Shown one piece after another: positions 5,371 through 9,441 of a stretch of DNA of 9,441 nt. Every line of letters starts with the position of its first letter. Within the stretch, counting starts at the first letter, position 1. The notes under the pieces are model-generated. The model worked only from the letters and a program-made list of their open reading frames with translations. It had not been told where the DNA came from and made no database searches. The DNA is from an uncultured Bacteroidales bacterium (GTDB taxonomy: Bacteria; Bacteroidota; Bacteroidia; Bacteroidales; Marinilabiliaceae): the NCBI GenBank assembly GCA_934725785.1, contig CAKVCS010000033.1, positions 1 to 9,441 of the forward strand, given 5' to 3'. A program made the position numbers and the translations under genes.

Positions 5371-6846
5371 CTATTCGGCTATCTTGCTGTTCGTGCGGGT
5401 CATAGGCCTGTCTCTGTAACCCTTTGATCCAAACAGGAAATTGACGCCGACCGACGCGTTTATGTTCGATACGTTGTGCGGCACGGGTATCTCGTCACTG
5501 TCTTCGGTCTTGTACACGTTATATTTGAGCGGGACGTAGTCCACCATGGCGTATACCTGCATCACGCCTATGCGTATCGATATGCCGGCGCTTGCGGAGC
5601 TCTGCCCCAAGGTGTTTATCGTATACCCGAATGTCGCCGATGCAGGCAGCTTATACGGGTTGAGGGTGGCCGACAGGCAGAAGTCCTGGTTTACCCTGTG
5701 CGAGGGGTGGAATTTCGTGTGAGACAGGAGGCCGAGGCGAAGGAAGTATATAGGCGTGTATTCCGCCGCCAGGAAGACGGAGGGGCGCAGGCCCGTGGCG
5801 AACCTCTTGTGGTTCAGCGTTATGTCGCAGTTCGTCTTTACGGAGTCCAATGCGTCGTCCACGGCGTTCTGGAAGTCGTCTTTGTGCTCCTCGTTGTCCA
5901 GGTTGTAGTCTATGCCATCGAAGTCGAACTCCCTTTTCGATTTGAAGTTGTTCACGTCGCGGCCCCAGCTTATCATTCCGAGGTCCGTCACCGAGGCTGA
6001 GAACGTGAAGTTGTCGCTGTACTTGTACGACGCTCCGAGGTCGATTCCGAAGCCGGGGTTGCTCAGCCGCGGTATCAGGTATTTTATCAGGTCTTTGTCA
6101 TCGTCGAAGTCCCTCACGTCCACCGAGTCGAACTCCACAGTGCCATCCTCCTTTATGCATCCGTCGGTCTCAAGGGGCAAGGACGTCATGATCTCGAAGT
6201 CCGTCTTCACGTGCCATTTCTCCTCGCCGGTCTCAATGCTCAGTTTCTCGTTCTTTGTGCGGACTGCCGCTGTGCCGGCCAGCAGTTTCACTCGAGCGCC
6301 GAATGTCCACCGGTCGTCGAACACGTAGGAGTATGACGCTCCGAGCTCCGTATAGGCCATTGCCGACACTCCGAGGTGCGCCAAGTCCAGCAGGGTCCCG
6401 TTCGGCAGCCCTTTGTCGCCTATTTTCAGCAGGTCCGACGGCAGCGACACGTCTGCGCTTATGCGCTCGTTGAGCGAGAATGTCAGATAGTTGCCGTTGC
6501 TGGTGCGCCACCCGAAGTTCAGCAGGCTGACGCTGGCGCTGGCGTCGACGGCAATGCGCTTCTTGTAGCTGTCATAAAGGTCCGAGTAGTCGAATTCTTT
6601 GTTTAGCGGGCTTAGCCACTCGTCTCCAGATTTCTGGAAGAAGTCCAGCGGGCGCAGGTTTGTGCTGGTGGCCATGTAGACGTTGGCGCCTGGCACTGCT
6701 ATGTATTTGTTCGCGCGAGGCTGGCGCGCCGGGTTCAACATGGTTGTCTGCGGTACGCTCTCCATGAAGTACAGGGAGTGGGACACCTGGCCCGTCGCGC
6801 ATATGCAACACAGCGCGGCGTATATGGATGTTAATGTCTTCTTCAT
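5371..6846 (-). CDS. DUF5723 family outer-membrane beta-barrel protein
   Basis: Predicted secreted protein of 491 residues. It has an N-terminal signal peptide (MKKTLTSIYAALCCICATGQ, likely cleaved near residue 20) and then the pattern SLYFMESVPQTTMLNPARQP (24-43) that marks the Bacteroidota DUF5723 family as I know it. The rest alternates short amphipathic strands ending in aromatics with Gly/Asp/Asn turns, for example LGASYSYVFDDRWTFGARVKLLAGTA (168-193), LGASYKYSDNFTFSASVTDLG (270-290) and the last strand VGVNFLFG (466-473), as expected of an outer-membrane barrel related to PorV/FadL-like proteins. An acidic loop rich in Asp occurs at 239-252 and another at 308-335, probably extracellular. 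Residues 474-491 form a basic tail after the final strand. Its ATG follows the stop of the upstream lipoprotein gene after one base (TAG-T-ATG), which implies translational coupling. The function is unknown; scaffold, transporter or adhesin partner are all possible. Confidence 0.85.
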   Translation of the reverse strand: MKKTLTSIYAALCCICATGQVSHSLYFMESVPQTTMLNPARQPRANKYIAVPGANVYMATSTNLRPLDFFQKSGDEWLSPLNKEFDYSDLYDSYKKRIAVDASASVSLLNFGWRTSNGNYLTFSLNERISADVSLPSDLLKIGDKGLPNGTLLDLAHLGVSAMAYTELGASYSYVFDDRWTFGARVKLLAGTAAVRTKNEKLSIETGEEKWHVKTDFEIMTSLPLETDGCIKEDGTVEFDSVDVRDFDDDKDLIKYLIPRLSNPGFGIDLGASYKYSDNFTFSASVTDLGMISWGRDVNNFKSKREFDFDGIDYNLDNEEHKDDFQNAVDDALDSVKTNCDITLNHKRFATGLRPSVFLAAEYTPIYFLRLGLLSHTKFHPSHRVNQDFCLSATLNPYKLPASATFGYTINTLGQSSASAGISIRIGVMQVYAMVDYVPLKYNVYKTEDSDEIPVPHNVSNINASVGVNFLFGSKGYRDRPMTRTNSKIAE

Positions 6847-6847
6847 A

Positions 6848-8455
6848 CTATTTGTCGTGTGCGCTGCTTGCTATCTCTACTGATACTTTGCTCGTTATGC
6901 GGTAGTGCTGGAATATCTTTACGAATCGGTCTCCCGTGTCCTCCGTGGTCACTGTCACGTTGAAGTTCAGCTTGTCAACGCCTAGGCTGTAATATTTTTT
7001 CACGTCGTCGTGGGTCAGCACTTTTACGGTCTCTGTCCTTGTCGTGCCGGTCACCTTGTCGCTCTGATCCAGCTGGGCCGTGTTGCAAATGAGGGTCGGG
7101 CCGTCGAACATGTTGTCTACGCTCACGGAGCCCGAGCAGAATATGCCCTGCGCGTAAGCCTTCAGCGGAAGCCCGTTGTCCACTGTTATTTTTATCTTCA
7201 CGGAGTCGACATAGTCGATGTTGTCGTCATCGAATATGTCTTTGAAGTCTATGTCTACGCCGTCGGTGTACTCGAGTTTCTTGACCCTTATCCACAGGGG
7301 TAGGGTGGTCTTCACCTCTGTTTTGAAGCCGGAGGTCTCTGTTATGAAGTTCTTTTCGCCAGCCACCTCGCCTTCGGGGTTCGCCACGAGGCTCATGCCA
7401 TACTCATATTTGGTGGGGTGGAGGTTTATCACGTTGTATATGTTCGAGTTGGACTCGTCAATGTGGAACTCTTTTGTCTGTGGTTTCAAGACGTTCGTGG
7501 CGAGGTAGTCTGAGTAGCTCTGCTGCGGGAAGTTCACAGTCCCCGGCTCGTAGTCGAGGTCGGCCTTTTTGTTGTCGCGGTTTGTGAATGTCATCTTGCC
7601 CATCACCCACTCCATTGGGGCTCCGACGGTGCTCTCCACGTTTATGTCGGCGTACGCACCCTTGAATTCAACCCCTTCGGGGAAGTTGCTCCTGTCGAAC
7701 GCCACAATGCGGGTGTGGTTTATGTCGTTCATTACCACGTGGTTCCCAAAGTATCCGTATGCCTCGGATACCTTTATGTCCGAGAATGCGCCGTGCACTT
7801 CTACCGTGCTTGTCTCCGCGTTGTACTGCCACTGCCATTTAGCTTCCAAGCGGGCCTCGAGATGCCAATGCCCGTCGGTTGTCCCGATCGGCTCTATGTC
7901 GCACCCGCTCAGGTCTATTATTTTGCGCACACCATCCGACAATGACCATGTCGCACCGAGCGCCTTGCCGCTCCTGTCTTTTATCTCTCCGTTTTTATCA
8001 TATAGGGTGAGGGTGGCGTCGCCGCGGGTGCCGTTCATCGCCTTTGCGTATATGTCAAGCGTGCCGCTCTTGATTTTGATACGCTCCAGCCGCTGACCCT
8101 CTACGCTGTTCCAGTCCGAGGTGGGGACGGTAGTCGCCAGCTGGCCAGACGAACCGGTGAGCGTCTCGTTTATGGATATCCTCAAGTCGCGCAGTTTCAA
8201 TACTTTATCCGCGTCAGCGCTGTCGGTCGATGTCGTCGTGGTCATCAGCACTCCCTCATCATCGGCGAACCACTCTGTGCCGCTTAGCCATTTCTCGGCG
8301 AGCGATTTTGCTGAGCTCTCTGCCTTCACTATCGGCGCGGCGGCGTTCAGAGGGCGGTCGAAGCTGTCGTCTATGGTCACCTCGTCCTCTTTGCAGCCGC
8401 TGTGTCCGGCCGTCAGGGCCGCCATCAACGCCGCTATATATGTTGTTCTTGACAT
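6848..8455 (-). CDS. Large predicted surface lipoprotein, unknown family
   Basis: I do not recognise a named domain. The 535-residue product starts with a short hydrophobic signal (MSRTTYIAALMAALTAGHSGC), with Cys21 as the likely lipidated residue. The next residues, KEDE, match the Lys plus two acidic residues export signal described for surface lipoproteins of Bacteroidota, so surface display is inferred. The lipobox GHSGC is odd: His stands at -3, where Leu/Ile/Val is usual. After a linker (22-65) and a Thr/Ser-rich stretch (72-79), the protein is rich in beta-strands, suggesting stacked beta-sandwich domains at about 85-185, 195-300 and 320-535. TTLPLWIRVKKLEYTD (383-398) and VKIKITVDNGLPLKAY (419-434) resemble a pattern I associate with other Bacteroidota envelope proteins of unknown role. 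It follows the OmpA gene by 39 bp and precedes the barrel gene by one base, so it probably works with both. Confidence 0.8.
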   Translation of the reverse strand: MSRTTYIAALMAALTAGHSGCKEDEVTIDDSFDRPLNAAAPIVKAESSAKSLAEKWLSGTEWFADDEGVLMTTTTSTDSADADKVLKLRDLRISINETLTGSSGQLATTVPTSDWNSVEGQRLERIKIKSGTLDIYAKAMNGTRGDATLTLYDKNGEIKDRSGKALGATWSLSDGVRKIIDLSGCDIEPIGTTDGHWHLEARLEAKWQWQYNAETSTVEVHGAFSDIKVSEAYGYFGNHVVMNDINHTRIVAFDRSNFPEGVEFKGAYADINVESTVGAPMEWVMGKMTFTNRDNKKADLDYEPGTVNFPQQSYSDYLATNVLKPQTKEFHIDESNSNIYNVINLHPTKYEYGMSLVANPEGEVAGEKNFITETSGFKTEVKTTLPLWIRVKKLEYTDGVDIDFKDIFDDDNIDYVDSVKIKITVDNGLPLKAYAQGIFCSGSVSVDNMFDGPTLICNTAQLDQSDKVTGTTRTETVKVLTHDDVKKYYSLGVDKLNFNVTVTTEDTGDRFVKIFQHYRITSKVSVEIASSAHDK

Positions 8456-8494
8456 GTTTCGAGTTTTTTGTGTTTTGTTTATTCCAGTGGTCTC

Positions 8495-9441
8495 TTAATC
8501 GAGCACTTTAACCTCCACTCTGCGGTTCTTCTCGCGCCCGGCCTTGGTCTTGTTGCTCTCCACGGGCTGCTCCATTCCGTAGCCCTCGTAGTCTATCCTC
8601 CCTTCGTCTACGCCATGCTGGACCAGGTAGTCGCGGACGCTCTTCGCCCTCGCTTTCGACAGCCTCTTGTTGGCGGCTGCCTTGCCGACGTTGTCCGTAT
8701 GTCCCGATACCTCTATGCGCACATCGGGGTTCTTTTTCAGCAGGTCCGCAAATTTGTCAAGCGGCTCAAACGACGATTTTTTCAGCTTTGCCGATCCTGT
8801 CTGGAACAGTATGTTCTCCAGCGTTATCTTCACGCCCGCTTTCATCTTCTTGAGCGTGTAGTTCCGTTGGGCGAAGCGCGCTGCGCCAAAGTTGAGGGCG
8901 TCGTTGGCGAAGAAGTAGCCCTTGGCCTCTATGTCAACCCAGTATGGGCCACTGGTCGCCAGGCTGGCCGTGTATTTGCCCGTCAGGCTGTCCGTCTCTA
9001 CTGTCAGCTCCGCCTCCGTCTTGCCCGCGGGCGTTATGCGCAGCTGGGCGTGCACGGGGTGCTGGTCTCCTTCCTCGGTCACGGTTCCCATCAGGGTGAA
9101 AGTCACCCTGCTTTCCGTCATTGACAGGTCTTGGGTTATCTTATCGTCTGTCGTGCGCGTGGCCGCCACTGTGGCTTGAGCGTCGTTATAGTCTGCGGCG
9201 TGCGCCTCCACCGTCAGGTCTATCTTGTCGGCGAAGTCATATGAGTACTTGCCCGTCAGCATGCTCGATGTCGTCTTGCCCAGCATGCTGCCCCGCATGT
9301 CGCGGAACTCTATTGCCGCGGCTACTGGCCGGCCGGTTTTGCTGTTGGTCACGCTGCCGCTTAGGGTGAATGGGTGGGCCAGCCTCTCAAGTGCGAGCGT
9401 CCGCTCCACTTCCGCTCCCTTTTCTGCGGGGGTCTCTACCG
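8495..9441 (-). CDS. OmpA-family protein with two carboxypeptidase-regulatory-like domains (5' end outside window)
   Basis: The reading frame is open to the right edge, so only the last 314 residues are seen; a GTG at 9409 lies inside the gene and is not the start. Two similar beta-sandwich units come first: visible residues 24-95 (FTLSGSVTNSKTGRPV...LTGKYSYDF...VEAHAADYN) and 114-185 (FTLMGTVTEEGDQHPV...LTGKYTASL...VDIEAKGYF). They resemble carboxypeptidase-regulatory-like domains. An OmpA-like peptidoglycan-binding domain follows at 200-314, with ILFQTGSAKLKKSS, VSGHTDNVG (244-252), NKRLSKARAKSV (257-268), GYG and NRRVEV. Asp249 and Arg264 have the same spacing as the diaminopimelate-binding Asp/Arg pair of OmpA domains. 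The product is therefore expected at the periplasmic face of the outer membrane, anchored to peptidoglycan. This architecture recalls PorE-like proteins linked to type IX secretion, but no other such gene is visible, so that role is only a possibility. Confidence 0.92.
   Translation of the reverse strand, partial: VETPAEKGAEVERTLALERLAHPFTLSGSVTNSKTGRPVAAAIEFRDMRGSMLGKTTSSMLTGKYSYDFADKIDLTVEAHAADYNDAQATVAATRTTDDKITQDLSMTESRVTFTLMGTVTEEGDQHPVHAQLRITPAGKTEAELTVETDSLTGKYTASLATSGPYWVDIEAKGYFFANDALNFGAARFAQRNYTLKKMKAGVKITLENILFQTGSAKLKKSSFEPLDKFADLLKKNPDVRIEVSGHTDNVGKAAANKRLSKARAKSVRDYLVQHGVDEGRIDYEGYGMEQPVESNKTKAGREKNRRVEVKVLD

Noticed and set aside
9407..9409. GTG at 9409 as the start of the OmpA-family gene
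   Set aside because: The frame stays open to the window edge and the domain pattern suggests more N-terminal sequence, so this is an internal valine.
5371..9441. Type IX secretion locus
   Set aside because: The OmpA architecture recalls PorE, but no gldK/L/M/N, porV, sprA or C-terminal secretion domain is visible; DUF5723 is not the PorP/SprF family as far as I can tell.
1..9441. Mobile element, CRISPR array or horizontally acquired island
   Set aside because: No transposase, integrase, direct-repeat array or tRNA-linked attachment site was seen, and gene content is ordinary for the phylum.

Overview
The window looks like ordinary chromosome of a Bacteroidales-type Bacteroidota bacterium. 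Supporting signs are a DUF4494 protein, a DUF5723 outer-membrane barrel, a Bacteroidota-style lipoprotein export signal (Cys followed by KEDE), an OmpA protein carrying carboxypeptidase-regulatory-like domains, a TAnnTTTG-type promoter and weak Shine-Dalgarno sequences. The DNA is moderately GC-rich by eye, with G/C-ending codons favoured except for isoleucine, where ATA dominates in several genes. A gut family such as Muribaculaceae is possible, but the sequence alone does not settle the family.

All eight recognisable genes lie on the minus strand, so transcription runs from high to low coordinates. Region A (9441 to 5371) is a compact three-gene cell-envelope operon. It holds the C-terminal part of an OmpA-like protein with two beta-sandwich domains, a large predicted surface lipoprotein of unknown function, and a DUF5723 outer-membrane beta-barrel protein. 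The gaps are 39 bp and 1 bp. The genes probably act together at the outer membrane, with the OmpA domain gripping peptidoglycan, the barrel in the membrane and the lipoprotein probably on the surface.

Region B (5370 to 4913) is 458 bp without a confident gene. It contains a Bacteroidota-like -7 element, a 12-bp perfect palindrome where the -33 element should be, two further hairpins and a strong GC-rich stem-loop just upstream of aqpZ. It could be a small RNA gene or a long, attenuated aqpZ leader. This is the least explained part of the window.

Region C (4912 to 1) holds aqpZ (water channel), an intergenic REP-like palindrome, a DUF4494 protein, a proton-coupled oligopeptide transporter (POT family), era (GTPase for 30S ribosome assembly) and the N-terminal half of argS (arginyl-tRNA synthetase), which runs off the left edge. 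Gaps between the last four genes are 72, 39 and 63 bp, so they may be co-transcribed. No mobile element, CRISPR array, tRNA or rRNA was seen. No complete novel defence or biosynthetic system is evident; the best candidates for new biology are the envelope operon and the aqpZ upstream region.
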